Of a stretch of 64,000 nucleotides of DNA, positions 16,638 to 26,592 are shown in pieces. Below the pieces are notes generated by a model. That model saw nothing but the letters and a program-made list of their open reading frames with translations. It had not been told where the DNA came from and searched no databases. The stretch is from CAYVVT01 sp964454335 (GTDB lineage Bacteria; Fidelibacterota; UBA8477; JABMPR01), in contig CAYVVT010000009.1 of the NCBI GenBank assembly GCA_964454335.1, positions 42,458 through 106,457 on the forward strand, read 5' to 3'. Within the stretch, counting starts at the first letter, position 1; each line of letters starts with the position of its first letter. Both the position numbers and the translations under genes were made by a program.

Positions 16638-19600
16638 ATGTTTAAACCAGGTCATCTATTGGTGCAATTTTTTGTATTGCTCGCGATGACGTCGTTCCTC
16701 CTAGCCGGAACGACGGGTAAGATCGCAGGTGTGGCGAAGGACGCCACAACCGGCGAACCGCTATTTGGTGTTAACGTTGTGGTAGAAGGTACCAATATGG
16801 GTGCGGCCACAGGTTCAGACGGGCGCTTCTTCATTCTGAATGTACCGCCTGGTCTGTACAATGTGCAGGCACAGTATATTGGTTATGCCATGTTGACGAT
16901 CCAGGGTGTCCGCGTTACTGTGGACATCACGACGGAAGTCGACTTCGAAATGGATATGGAAGCAATCCAGGGTGAACAGGTCATCAAGGTTGCCGAAAGA
17001 CCCCTCATCGAAAAGAAATCCACCAACGAACGCCGCATTGTCCGAGCAGAAGATCTTGAGAACCTCCCGGTGCGTGATGCCCAGGAGATCATCAGTCTGC
17101 AGACCGGTGCCGTGAAGGTCGGTGAGCAGCTCTATATTCGTGGCGGTCGCCGCGAAGAGGTTGCCTATTTCATCGATGGTGTCTATCAGGTCAACGACTT
17201 TGACCGTTTTGATAGACCCGAATCCGGCGAAGTGTCCTCAAATGCACTGGAGGAAGTATCCTTCCAGGCAGGCGGGTTCGACGCTGAGTACGGCTCTGCC
17301 ACTGCAGGTCTGATCAACATGTCAACCAAGACTGGTGGCAGCAAGATCGACATCGCAGGTGAGGTCGCCACGGACGAGTTTCTCAGCACCGAGAAAGCTC
17401 AGTTGGGAACCTATTCCTATGGACAGAATGTCTATAACCTGAGTCTCAGTGGCCCCATCACCAAGAACCTCAGTTTTTACGTAAACGGCGAAAAACAGTG
17501 GAATCTCGATCGTTATCGTTCCGCGGGCCCCCATGCCGAAGCCGATTATATCGGTGATGTCGGAATGGATGGAATTGCCGATACGGAAGATACCGATGGT
17601 ACAGAAGGTGACGGTATTCGCCAGTATGGTGAGTACACCGTGCGCAAAGAGTACGGACCGCTGACCAACAATTGGGAGAACAAGCGCCTGGTCACCGGTA
17701 ACCTGCTGTTCAGCATGGGCAACCTGAGAACCAAGATCGGCGGTAATTACTCGAACAATGTTTGGCAAAAATTTAACCATGCAACGTTCCGTAATCGTCG
17801 GGCACCTTTTGCCGCTGAAAGTATTCCCGTCTGGAAAAGTCAGACCTATGCAGCCTATATCCGCACCACCTGGACAATCAGTGCCAAGTCCCTGCTGGAT
17901 ATCCAGGTTGCCACCTTCAAAGATGCTTACCAGAATGGAAATCAACAGCATTGGGATCAGTTCTTCCTCTATGGTTTCAAGGAAATGCCTTATGCACAGC
18001 TTGAAGAATTGATGACCGGTGATCAGGATCTGGTTCGTCAGATGCTGGCCAACGAATATGATGACTTCAAGTATGTCTGGGAAAACGTGGATGACTATCT
18101 GTCCGAAGATGGCAGCATGATATCATTCCAGCCTGAGTTGCAGAGCAACGGCATCGAACCCCGTACGCTGAACGCCTGGGCCGGCTACAGACCCCCAGGA
18201 CATGTTTTTGGATCCTATGAGCAGAATGAAACCGGGTACGTTGGTTTCAATACGGATTTCAAAACCCAACAGGGTCCCCACGAGATCCGCGTCGGAGCTG
18301 AGATGAGGAAATACCTCATCCGCTATTATCGCATCGGTTCACCAGAGCGTCTGGCCTCCACTTTCTTCAATTCGACGCCCTATGACCAGGATGCCTTCAC
18401 AGAGCTCCACGATGCCGATGATCCCCTTGTCTCAAAATATGATGACTATCAGGCCTATATCGACAACTACTGGTTCCAGGCCTACAAAACGGCCTACGCA
18501 GAAAACATGGGTTATGAGGTTGACGCCAGCAGCAATCTGGATGTAAGTCTGGCCGACAATCGTGACGGTCCGCGGGAACCGCTCATCGGTGGTGTCTATT
18601 TCCAGGATAAAATCGAACTGGATGACCTGGTGATGAACATCGGTCTGCGCTATGATCATATTAATCCCAGAAACTTCACACTGCGGGATCCATCAAACGT
18701 GATCCTGGATAGCCTCGGCTCTATCGCTGAGACTGTTTACGCGGATGAGGACGGGATATATAATTCCTACACACCTACTGACGATTTAGATGGGAATCCG
18801 GTGGATCACACCGGTATAATGCAGCTGAATGAACGCGAAGCATTCAACCTGATCTCGCCACGTCTGGGTTTCGCCTTCCCGGTGACAGACCGTACGGTCT
18901 TCCATGCCCAGTACGGTAAGTATGTCCAGCAGCCCCAGCTCAACCGGCTGTTCCTCAGTTACCTACGTTTTGCAGCCAATCTGAGTCAGGGTAATTATAC
19001 CACATCTGGTAATCCCGAACTGGATCCGGTCCGGACCACCTCCTACGAGATTGGTTTCAAGCAGCAACTGTCAAACAACTCCAGTATTGACCTCACGGTT
19101 TTCTACAAGCAGATGACGGACTATGTCCAGATCCGCAACGTCGATGAGGCCAAGCCAGTTGTTTATGCTCGTTATGTGAACGGTGATTATGGTAGTGTCA
19201 AAGGCTTATCTGCCAGCTTCCAGCTGCGCCGCACAGGATACATCCAGGCCTTTGTGAACTATACCCTGCAGTATGCGGGCGGAACGGGTTCCACCGGAAC
19301 CGGTCAGTACAAGATCGCCTGGCAGGATGGGAATTATCCCACCTTTGTCAGCCCTCTTGACTTCGATCAGCGACACACAGGTTCCGTCAATGTCGACTTC
19401 CGTACAACGGAGAAAGACCGTCTCTCGGAAGCAGGTCTGAACCTGCTGCTGACCTTCGGATCCGGCCGACGCTATACACCGATGGAAATCAACAGCGCCG
19501 TTTTCCCGGGTACCTCCGATACACCCATCGCTTCCCTGAATTCAGGGACCATGCCTTGGGTATTCCAGCTTGATACCAGACTGGACAAGAACTGGTATGT

Positions 19601-19847
19601 CGGACCCTTCAAACTGAACACCTACCTCTGGGTCAAGAATGCGCTGGATCGTGTGAACGTACGTGACGTACATGATGGGACGGGTCAGGCAGACTATGAC
19701 GGTTGGTTCAACACGCCCCCGGGTGAAGCCTGGGCTGCAGAACCTACCAACAATGTCTTTCTCTACAACCTCAGAGCGAACGAGCCATACAACTATGAGT
19801 CTCCCCGTACGGTGTTACTGGGTGTGCGCTTCTATCTGAATGATTAG
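16638..19847 (+). CDS. Oar-like TonB-dependent receptor, module A
   Basis: A 1069-residue outer-membrane protein. Residues 1-23 form a signal peptide (FFVLLAMTSFLLAG). A carboxypeptidase-regulatory-like domain follows (GKIAGVAKDATTGEPLFGV to about residue 110), then a TonB plug with LPVRDAQEIISLQTG and the LYIRGGRREEVAYFIDG signature. The rest is a long beta-barrel ending TVLLGVRFYLND. An extracellular-type acidic insert (GIADTEDTDGTEGDG) is present. The ATG at 16638 follows GGAGGT with ideal spacing. The next gene starts 26 bases after the stop. Substrate unknown. Related Oar receptors in Myxococcota and Bacteroidota act in adhesion or protease and peptide uptake. Confidence 0.85.
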   Translation: MFKPGHLLVQFFVLLAMTSFLLAGTTGKIAGVAKDATTGEPLFGVNVVVEGTNMGAATGSDGRFFILNVPPGLYNVQAQYIGYAMLTIQGVRVTVDITTEVDFEMDMEAIQGEQVIKVAERPLIEKKSTNERRIVRAEDLENLPVRDAQEIISLQTGAVKVGEQLYIRGGRREEVAYFIDGVYQVNDFDRFDRPESGEVSSNALEEVSFQAGGFDAEYGSATAGLINMSTKTGGSKIDIAGEVATDEFLSTEKAQLGTYSYGQNVYNLSLSGPITKNLSFYVNGEKQWNLDRYRSAGPHAEADYIGDVGMDGIADTEDTDGTEGDGIRQYGEYTVRKEYGPLTNNWENKRLVTGNLLFSMGNLRTKIGGNYSNNVWQKFNHATFRNRRAPFAAESIPVWKSQTYAAYIRTTWTISAKSLLDIQVATFKDAYQNGNQQHWDQFFLYGFKEMPYAQLEELMTGDQDLVRQMLANEYDDFKYVWENVDDYLSEDGSMISFQPELQSNGIEPRTLNAWAGYRPPGHVFGSYEQNETGYVGFNTDFKTQQGPHEIRVGAEMRKYLIRYYRIGSPERLASTFFNSTPYDQDAFTELHDADDPLVSKYDDYQAYIDNYWFQAYKTAYAENMGYEVDASSNLDVSLADNRDGPREPLIGGVYFQDKIELDDLVMNIGLRYDHINPRNFTLRDPSNVILDSLGSIAETVYADEDGIYNSYTPTDDLDGNPVDHTGIMQLNEREAFNLISPRLGFAFPVTDRTVFHAQYGKYVQQPQLNRLFLSYLRFAANLSQGNYTTSGNPELDPVRTTSYEIGFKQQLSNNSSIDLTVFYKQMTDYVQIRNVDEAKPVVYARYVNGDYGSVKGLSASFQLRRTGYIQAFVNYTLQYAGGTGSTGTGQYKIAWQDGNYPTFVSPLDFDQRHTGSVNVDFRTTEKDRLSEAGLNLLLTFGSGRRYTPMEINSAVFPGTSDTPIASLNSGTMPWVFQLDTRLDKNWYVGPFKLNTYLWVKNALDRVNVRDVHDGTGQADYDGWFNTPPGEAWAAEPTNNVFLYNLRANEPYNYESPRTVLLGVRFYLND

Positions 19848-19873
19848 ATCTGGGAAGACGAGGGAATTATACG

Positions 19874-22800
19874 ATGAAGATAACTAAGATCATATTCAGC
19901 ACCCTTCTGATAGGCCTGATGTTTCAGTGGTCCTTTGCCGCTGAACCAGCAGCCAAGGAGGGTCAGGCCGGTCTCGGTAAGGAAGCGACACTGGAATTTG
20001 TCCAGTACGATGCCAACCAGATCCGCGCCTGGATCGGGAACAATGGCCATATTGTAAGCCACGTTCCCACAGGAAGTTCCGGTCTTGAGTGGCCGAAATT
20101 TTCCACCCTGACCGCAGTGTTTGCCTCTGGTCTGTGGGTAGCCGGTATCGTGGACGGTGAGATCCGTTCAGCCGCTGCCGAATTCTCCACTGAGTACCAG
20201 CCCGGGGTCATCCTTTACGATCCCATCACAGGTACATCCTCCGGTCCAGATAATCCGAATGACGTCCGCTTCCAGGTGAGCTCCATTGACAAGGGAGACG
20301 GATCCAATCCGGATGATCCAACAACTTATAATCGAGAGTATGCCACCTGGCCATCCGGTGATGGTGCACCGGCCCATGATGGCGAATACTTCGAAGACGC
20401 AAATGCCAATGGCGTCTGGGATGAAGGCGAATCCTACACAGACTTCGACAACGACGGTGTCTACGACGGTCCCGACGGTATGTTTGTTAGTGGAGAAGAT
20501 CCAGCCCTCATCACCGGTGATCAGATGCATTGGTTCGTCATCAACGATGCCGACGAGAACGTTCACGCCAACCTCTGGTCTACCCGGCCCTTGGGCGTGG
20601 AGGTCCAGACGACCATATTTGGCTTCAACCGCTCCGACCCCCTGGGCAACATCATGTTCGTCAAGTGGCTGGTCATCAATAAGAGCGGTGGGCCCATCGA
20701 GGATATGTATCTGTCCATCTGGTCTGATGCCGATGTGGGTGACGCCAACGATGATTACGTCGGTTGTGACACCTCGCTCAGTGTGGGCTATTTCTATAAT
20801 GGTGAGGCAGATGATCAGGATTATGGTCTGCGCGTTCCTGCAGTTGGTTACGACTTCTTTCAGGGCCCCATAGTTCCATCAGTAGGGGACACCGCCCTGA
20901 TAAGCGGTCGGAAGATTGCGGATTTCCAAAATCTGCCTATGACCTCTTTCGTGATGTATCAGAATGGTAGTGTCAACGGTTTCGATGATCCTGAAAATGC
21001 CGAAGAAGCCTACAACTATATGCAAGGTTTCACCAAGGAAGGTGATCCCTGGTATGAATTTCTGGACGAGAGCCTGGCACCAACTACCTTTCTCTACTCT
21101 GGAGATCCCCAGACACGTGCCGGCTGGACCCAGTTTGACGATCAGGATCCACGTGACCATCGTTTCCTGATGAGTACCGGGCCATTCAACATGGCGACCT
21201 GGCTCGATGATGACCTGGACGGTTTCCCTCAGGTCGGTGAGCCCGGCGTGCAGGAGATCGTATCCGCCATCATTATCGGTGCCGGTACCACGAATCTCAA
21301 TGCCGTCGGCGCCATGAAGTTCTTCGACCAGTTCGCCCAGGGCGCTTATGACGCTCAGTTCGTCCTGCCTTCGCCTCCGCCACCCACGGTGCTGGTGAGC
21401 GAGCTGGACGAGCAGTTCATCCTGAGCTGGTATGAAGACGCGGATGAAGTCGAGTCCTTCAGTGAACTTGGCTACAATTTCCAGGGTTACAACGTCTACC
21501 AGGGCGAATCACAGAACGGTCCCTGGGTCCGGGTTGCTACCTATGATATCACGGATGGTAACACCATTATCACCGATCTGGACTTCGATGTCGAAACCGG
21601 CCTGATCCTGGAAGGCCCAGTGTCCTTTGGAGACGATGGAGGCCTGCAGCGCCTTATCGATATTCGATCAGACGCCACCCGTAGTAACCAGAGCCTGATC
21701 AACGGAAGGACCTACTATTTTGTGGTCACTTCCTTTGCATACAATCCGGATAAGGCGCCGAAGGTGGTAGAATCCGCCTTCGAACCATGGACCATCCGTC
21801 CGCACATTCCTGGTGTTGGCGAGATGCTGGAGGCCGAAACCGGTGAGATCGTTACAATGGATCATGTCGGTATTGCCGAGACAGTCGTCGAGGCTGAGGT
21901 CGTCGATCCCCTGCAGCTTACCGGAGATGAGTATGCTGTGGAATTTGCCTATGACAGCACCACCAGCACTGGTAGCTGGTATATGGGCCGTCTGGAGAAC
22001 GATCTGATCACGGATACCCTGGTGGTCTCCACGGTATTGGACAGTTTCAGAACAGATCTCATTGACGGATTCGCTTTGACCGTGAAAGACGTTGCCTTCT
22101 CAGCACCCAAGTTCAATCAGGGCTGGGTGCAGACTGAGAACATTACCGGAACGACAATCGATTCTGTCGTGTACCTGGCGATCTCGCCGGGTGGTGTTGA
22201 TTCTCTGGTGTGGAGCGACGGTGTCGGCAGCGATACCATCAAGATCGATTCACTATATGGACCGGGAAATTACTGGGACACTCCAGCCTGGTTTGATGTG
22301 ATCAATGACACTTATATCCATCTGTACAAGGAGTTCACCCATAACGTCCATATCCAGAGCTTTGCTTCTGATGTGGGTGGCACCGATCACCTGGCTGCTT
22401 CGATCCCCGGTATCGGTGGTGGTATAACAGAGGATGAGGACATCCAGTCCGACATTGAACTGCGTTTTACCGAGAACGGCCAGAAAGCCTGGAGCTGGGG
22501 ACCTGCTACAGGTTTTGCCCCGACAGAAAGCCAGGTACCCTTCGAGGTATGGGATGTCGAACGTGACATGCAGCTCTGTGTCGGTCACGTGGACTGGAAC
22601 AGTACGGGCGTGACTCACGACGACAGTGCCATGACACTCGAGGGTGACTGGGTCGTAACCCTGCATCGTGATTATGCGACCTACCAGGATTCAGCATTTG
22701 AATTTTTTGGTAGTCCATACACGGGTTGGTTGTTCATTTTCAACACCAGTTCACTATACGATATTGGTGATGAACTCTATCTGAGCTTCCTGAACCCGGT

Positions 22801-23209
22801 AAAGGTCGGTGAAGACCGCTATGAGTTCTCCCCGGAGGCTCTCACCGATGACCTCACGGATGAACAGACCAAGGCCCAGCTGGATGAGATCAATGTCTTC
22901 CCGAATCCCTATTTCGGTTTCAATGTGGAAGAGACACAGCCCCTGGACCGCTTCGTCCGCTTCACCCATCTGCCTACTGGCGAGTGCACGATCCGTATCT
23001 ACTCACTGGCCGGGCATTTCGTGGAGAGGATAGACCACTCCGAGTCTGAATTGGCAGGGACCACATTCGAAGAATGGGATCTCACCAACGCACGCGGCAT
23101 TCCGGTATCCAGCGGTATGTACATCGTTCACATCGATGTTCCGGATGTGGGCAGTACATTCCTGAAGCTGGCGATCTTCCAGCCTGAAGAACGCCTGGAT
23201 GTATATTAA
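19874..23209 (+). CDS. Giant T9SS-secreted surface protein, module A founder
   Basis: A 1111-residue protein with a signal peptide at 1-22 (MKITKIIFSTLLIGLMFQWS) and a C-terminal T9SS type A sorting domain at about 1006-1111 (INVFPNPYFGFN to FLKLAIFQPE). The N-terminal domain has the family signature IGNNGHIVSHVPTGSSGLEWPK. An acidic calcium-binding-like stretch (about 171-202, DANANGVWDEGESYTDFDND) and a fibronectin-III-like segment (ILSWYEDADEVESFSELGY) follow. Later comes the near-invariant block ISPGGVDSLVWSDGVGSDT. Four array paralogs at 30715-44779 share all of these blocks. It is flanked by a TonB receptor and a PorV-like barrel. Ligand unknown. Confidence 0.8.
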   Translation: MKITKIIFSTLLIGLMFQWSFAAEPAAKEGQAGLGKEATLEFVQYDANQIRAWIGNNGHIVSHVPTGSSGLEWPKFSTLTAVFASGLWVAGIVDGEIRSAAAEFSTEYQPGVILYDPITGTSSGPDNPNDVRFQVSSIDKGDGSNPDDPTTYNREYATWPSGDGAPAHDGEYFEDANANGVWDEGESYTDFDNDGVYDGPDGMFVSGEDPALITGDQMHWFVINDADENVHANLWSTRPLGVEVQTTIFGFNRSDPLGNIMFVKWLVINKSGGPIEDMYLSIWSDADVGDANDDYVGCDTSLSVGYFYNGEADDQDYGLRVPAVGYDFFQGPIVPSVGDTALISGRKIADFQNLPMTSFVMYQNGSVNGFDDPENAEEAYNYMQGFTKEGDPWYEFLDESLAPTTFLYSGDPQTRAGWTQFDDQDPRDHRFLMSTGPFNMATWLDDDLDGFPQVGEPGVQEIVSAIIIGAGTTNLNAVGAMKFFDQFAQGAYDAQFVLPSPPPPTVLVSELDEQFILSWYEDADEVESFSELGYNFQGYNVYQGESQNGPWVRVATYDITDGNTIITDLDFDVETGLILEGPVSFGDDGGLQRLIDIRSDATRSNQSLINGRTYYFVVTSFAYNPDKAPKVVESAFEPWTIRPHIPGVGEMLEAETGEIVTMDHVGIAETVVEAEVVDPLQLTGDEYAVEFAYDSTTSTGSWYMGRLENDLITDTLVVSTVLDSFRTDLIDGFALTVKDVAFSAPKFNQGWVQTENITGTTIDSVVYLAISPGGVDSLVWSDGVGSDTIKIDSLYGPGNYWDTPAWFDVINDTYIHLYKEFTHNVHIQSFASDVGGTDHLAASIPGIGGGITEDEDIQSDIELRFTENGQKAWSWGPATGFAPTESQVPFEVWDVERDMQLCVGHVDWNSTGVTHDDSAMTLEGDWVVTLHRDYATYQDSAFEFFGSPYTGWLFIFNTSSLYDIGDELYLSFLNPVKVGEDRYEFSPEALTDDLTDEQTKAQLDEINVFPNPYFGFNVEETQPLDRFVRFTHLPTGECTIRIYSLAGHFVERIDHSESELAGTTFEEWDLTNARGIPVSSGMYIVHIDVPDVGSTFLKLAIFQPEERLDVY

Positions 23210-23237
23210 AATGAGCACCACCTACGAGGAAACGATC

Positions 23238-24293
23238 ATGAAGAACAGTAATTCTACGCGAATCATTATCACCCTCCTTGCTGTGCTGGTGCTGGCAACC
23301 AGCCTCTTTGGAGGAAGTAACAGGCGCCGCGGAACGTCCGGGGCGCAGGAACTCTTGCTGCCGGTTGGCTCGGTGGGAACCGCCCTGGGTGGTTCTTCCA
23401 CGGCCATTATCTCCGGTATTGAGGCCGCTTACTGGAATCCGGCCGGTGTCGCCAACATGAGTGGCAACGGCGAAGCCATGTTCTCACACATGGACTACAT
23501 TGCCGACATCGATGTCGAATACGCTGCCATGGCCGCCAAGATGTCCTTTGGTGTCCTTGGTGCGACCCTGAAGACCATCAACTTCGGTGATATTCCGGTG
23601 ACTACCGTGAATGCTCCGGATGGGACCGGTGAGGTTTACTCACCACGCTTCCTGACTCTGGGCATCCTTTATTCACGGGTCATGACAGACCGAATCCGTT
23701 TTGGCGTGAAGATGAATCTGATCAATGAACAGATCATGCGTGTGAACGCCAGCGGTGTGTCCCTGAATGCCGGTGTGCAGTATATCACACGGCCGGGCGG
23801 ATTCATGATGGGTGTGGTCCTGAGAAATCTTGGGCCAGACATGGTCTTCAATGGACCGGATCTGGAACAGGATGTCCAGCTACCGGGTACTGAACCGGGT
23901 ACGCGCGTGGAGCCCCTCAGGGTCGTGCTGGCAGATTTCGAATTGCCGACGCAGCTTGAGATCGGCGCAGCCTACGGCGTGCTAAACACAGAACAGCTTA
24001 ACCTTACTGTGACCGGGTCATTCCTGAACGACAACTTCTCACTTGACCAGTATACTTTCGGGGCCGAGTTGGAGGTGTTGGGTATGGCCTATGTGCGCGG
24101 TTCCTATGCCTTGGCAGAGAATCCTGATACCCACGATTTTCACGCCGGGGATGAGGAGTTTCTGTGGGGTCCGGGTTTCGGCGGAGGCCTGAACCTGAGT
24201 TTCGGCGGGACTGAGTTAATGCTTGACTATGCCATGCGCCCGACGAAATATTTCTCGAACAATCAGTGGCTGACCCTTCGGGTCGGCTTCTAA
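23238..24293 (+). CDS. PorV/PorQ-family outer-membrane protein, module A
   Basis: A 351-residue protein with a signal peptide (MKNSNSTRIIITLLAVLVLA) and a predicted beta-barrel ending in WLTLRVGF. The N-terminal block ELLLPVGSVGTALGGSSTA followed by EAAYWNPAGVANM is the hallmark of PorV/PorQ-like T9SS barrels. PorV shuttles CTD proteins from the translocon to the attachment complex. The ATG at 23238 has GAGGA seven bases upstream; earlier in-frame starts overlap the preceding gene and delay the signal peptide. Position directly after a giant CTD protein suggests a dedicated shuttle, which is inference. Confidence 0.8.
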   Translation: MKNSNSTRIIITLLAVLVLATSLFGGSNRRRGTSGAQELLLPVGSVGTALGGSSTAIISGIEAAYWNPAGVANMSGNGEAMFSHMDYIADIDVEYAAMAAKMSFGVLGATLKTINFGDIPVTTVNAPDGTGEVYSPRFLTLGILYSRVMTDRIRFGVKMNLINEQIMRVNASGVSLNAGVQYITRPGGFMMGVVLRNLGPDMVFNGPDLEQDVQLPGTEPGTRVEPLRVVLADFELPTQLEIGAAYGVLNTEQLNLTVTGSFLNDNFSLDQYTFGAELEVLGMAYVRGSYALAENPDTHDFHAGDEEFLWGPGFGGGLNLSFGGTELMLDYAMRPTKYFSNNQWLTLRVGF

Positions 24294-24342
24294 CGCTAGA
24301 TTTGGCAGAAAATAGTAGTGCTACTAACAAAGGAGGACTAGC

Positions 24343-26541
24343 ATGAAGAGAACGCAACCACTTGGTCTACTTCTGCTGTTGGTCTTTGCCACAAGCCTGT
24401 TCGCAGGCTTGGACACACCGGCGACCTACGATAATGAGGTTCGTCCGGCACGCAATGTTCAGCAGTTGAGCTATGACACAGACAGTCGCGAGACCGCGGC
24501 CGTCTTGACATGGCTGGCAGACCAGAACCCCAACACCAACTTCGGTGGATGGACGAACGATTACTTCTTCGAGTATTACGTTCCTGCAGCCGATGGTTAC
24601 ATCAGTTCCATCGACTTCAACTTCTCCGATCTACCGCAGGTGACCGGTGGTGGTATGTCCATCTGGATCTTCAACATCGCTTACGATTGGGAAGAGATCG
24701 CTACAGATGAAATAGCCGACGGTTGTGGTAATTCACACCTGGGCTATTACGACGAAGCCACAGGTTTTGAAGTTGTGGGTACAAACTGGGTCCTGGGCGG
24801 GATCAACGCCGTTGAAGGCGCCGATCCTGAATTTGCCTATGATCCGCTGGATGGCCAGGCCTGGCCGGCTTTTGGTGCCGCCAGTATCTCCATCGAACCC
24901 AATGCCCACGATACAGAGGTCATCAATGTTGATCCTGTCGAGTTGATGGGTTCAACCTATGAGTTCCTGCGCGGCGAGCCCTTTGGTATCGTTATTCGCT
25001 TCAACGGTTTCCCCGATGAAGGCGATGCTGATGATACCCGTATGGGTTTCCTCTCCGGTCAGATGGGTTACGATCCTCAGCCCAGCATGAAGTTCTACAG
25101 TGATATCTCAAGCCCGGACGGCCGTTGCGGCACAAACGACTGGGGTTGGTATATTCGTAGCTACGTGTGGGACTGGGCGGTCAATGTATTCTATACTGGT
25201 GACCGTGGTCCCGTCGTTGCTGACGTGACCGTTCTGGGTACCACCACATCAACAGCAGACCGCAGCGTTTCTGCAACCATCACGGATGACAATCCCGGTG
25301 GCGGCGATGCCGGTGTTGCCTCAGCCATGCTGTACTACGCAGTGGATGGCGGCGACTACATGGCTGTTGATCTGGTAGCTGATGGTGATACCTACAGTGC
25401 TGACATTCCTGGTCAGTCACCCGGTTCCCATGTGGATTACTATATCAGTGCAACGGACGTTGGTGACCTCGTTACTGAGACCATCCCGCTGCCTTATGAC
25501 ATCTTTCAGGCAACATCCCCATATCTGTTCCTGTATGATGCCAGTGCACATCCGTATGCCACGGTATACATGTATCCCTATTTCTATGGCTACAACGCAT
25601 CACCTGATGACACCATGATGCATTGGGACGTCTGGGACGGCCTTGCATTTGGTGCCTACAGCAGCGAACTGCTGGACCTCTACAATCATGTCTATTATGT
25701 GGGTGGTTTCTATCCGGCCAATGTGCCTGATGGTCCGACCTTCTTTGATTGGATGGGAGATGCCACTGCTGACATGCCGCGTACGGTCTTCGCAACCGGT
25801 CAGGACTACGGTGTAGTCTCCGGTTTTGCTGATACCACCTTCCCGGCTGGTACCTTCGAGCATGATTACCTCGGTGTCGGAACCCTCGGTCCCCAGGATA
25901 TCGTCGGCGGAACCACCGACCTGTATGCCATTGATGGTGTGGCTGACGACGCTGCATCCGGCTACTTTGCAGACATGACCACCTATTACGATGCCACTCA
26001 GCTGAGTGGAACGAACTGGGTGGACAACATGGAAGCAGCCGATCATGCAACCGCCTTCATCACAGATCCCAACAATGGTGATGGACCTCTGGCTGTTTAT
26101 GCTTCCGGTGAGAACTGGGCAGCAGCCTACAGTCAGATCGATCCCTATTGTATCGTTTTCGAAGATGATACCGCAGCCCTGTGGAATCTCACCGATTATG
26201 AATACAATATCTGGGGTGCCCTCCAGGATATGTGGTGGCCAGAGCTGCTGAATGTCGACGAAGAGACGATCACTCCGTCCACATTCGCACTGGGCAATGC
26301 CTACCCGAATCCCTTCAACCCGAGTACTTCCTTCGAGTTTACAGTCGCACAGGCTGGCAACGTGAACATCACTGTTTACAATGCACTCGGTCAGGAAATC
26401 GCTACCCTGGTTGATGGCAACAAGGGTGTTGGCACCTATCTGGTAAACTGGGATGCCGCCAATATGGCTTCCGGTGTCTACTTCTACACATTGAATGCGC
26501 CTGGCTTCACTGCCACGCAGAAGATGCTGCTCCTGAAGTAA
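24343..26541 (+). CDS. T9SS-secreted protein with amidotransferase-like middle domain (paralog 1)
   Basis: A 732-residue secreted protein: signal peptide 1-24 (LGLLLLLVFATSLFAG), a beta-rich N-terminal half starting NFGGWTNDYFFEYYVP, an Ig/Fn3-like segment (about 290-380) and a middle region. In the latter, YLFLYDASAHPYATVYMYP and VFATGQDYGVVSGF resemble a class-I glutamine-amidotransferase-like fold. The sorting domain (653-732, AYPNPFNPSTSF to TQKMLLLK) is canonical. AAGGAGG precedes the ATG. A strong terminator follows the stop, ending the module A operon. The next gene is a clear paralog. No catalytic residues could be assigned. Confidence 0.75.
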   Translation: MKRTQPLGLLLLLVFATSLFAGLDTPATYDNEVRPARNVQQLSYDTDSRETAAVLTWLADQNPNTNFGGWTNDYFFEYYVPAADGYISSIDFNFSDLPQVTGGGMSIWIFNIAYDWEEIATDEIADGCGNSHLGYYDEATGFEVVGTNWVLGGINAVEGADPEFAYDPLDGQAWPAFGAASISIEPNAHDTEVINVDPVELMGSTYEFLRGEPFGIVIRFNGFPDEGDADDTRMGFLSGQMGYDPQPSMKFYSDISSPDGRCGTNDWGWYIRSYVWDWAVNVFYTGDRGPVVADVTVLGTTTSTADRSVSATITDDNPGGGDAGVASAMLYYAVDGGDYMAVDLVADGDTYSADIPGQSPGSHVDYYISATDVGDLVTETIPLPYDIFQATSPYLFLYDASAHPYATVYMYPYFYGYNASPDDTMMHWDVWDGLAFGAYSSELLDLYNHVYYVGGFYPANVPDGPTFFDWMGDATADMPRTVFATGQDYGVVSGFADTTFPAGTFEHDYLGVGTLGPQDIVGGTTDLYAIDGVADDAASGYFADMTTYYDATQLSGTNWVDNMEAADHATAFITDPNNGDGPLAVYASGENWAAAYSQIDPYCIVFEDDTAALWNLTDYEYNIWGALQDMWWPELLNVDEETITPSTFALGNAYPNPFNPSTSFEFTVAQAGNVNITVYNALGQEIATLVDGNKGVGTYLVNWDAANMASGVYFYTLNAPGFTATQKMLLLK

Positions 26542-26560
26542 GCCAGTTAGCACAAGTCAT

Positions 26561-26592
26561 AAAAAAGGGGCTCTTCGGAGCCCCTTTTTTGT
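26561..26592 (+). terminator. Rho-independent terminator
   Basis: GGGGCTC-TTC-GGAGCCCC forms a GC-rich hairpin (26567-26584) preceded by six A and followed by six T. It lies 20 bases after the stop of the T9SS protein gene and closes the module A transcript. The A-tract may make it work in both directions. Confidence 0.92.

Noticed and set aside
25600..26553. Long minus-strand frame opposite a T9SS gene
   Set aside because: A shadow of the plus-strand gene, which has a signal peptide, sorting domain, ribosome site and terminator.
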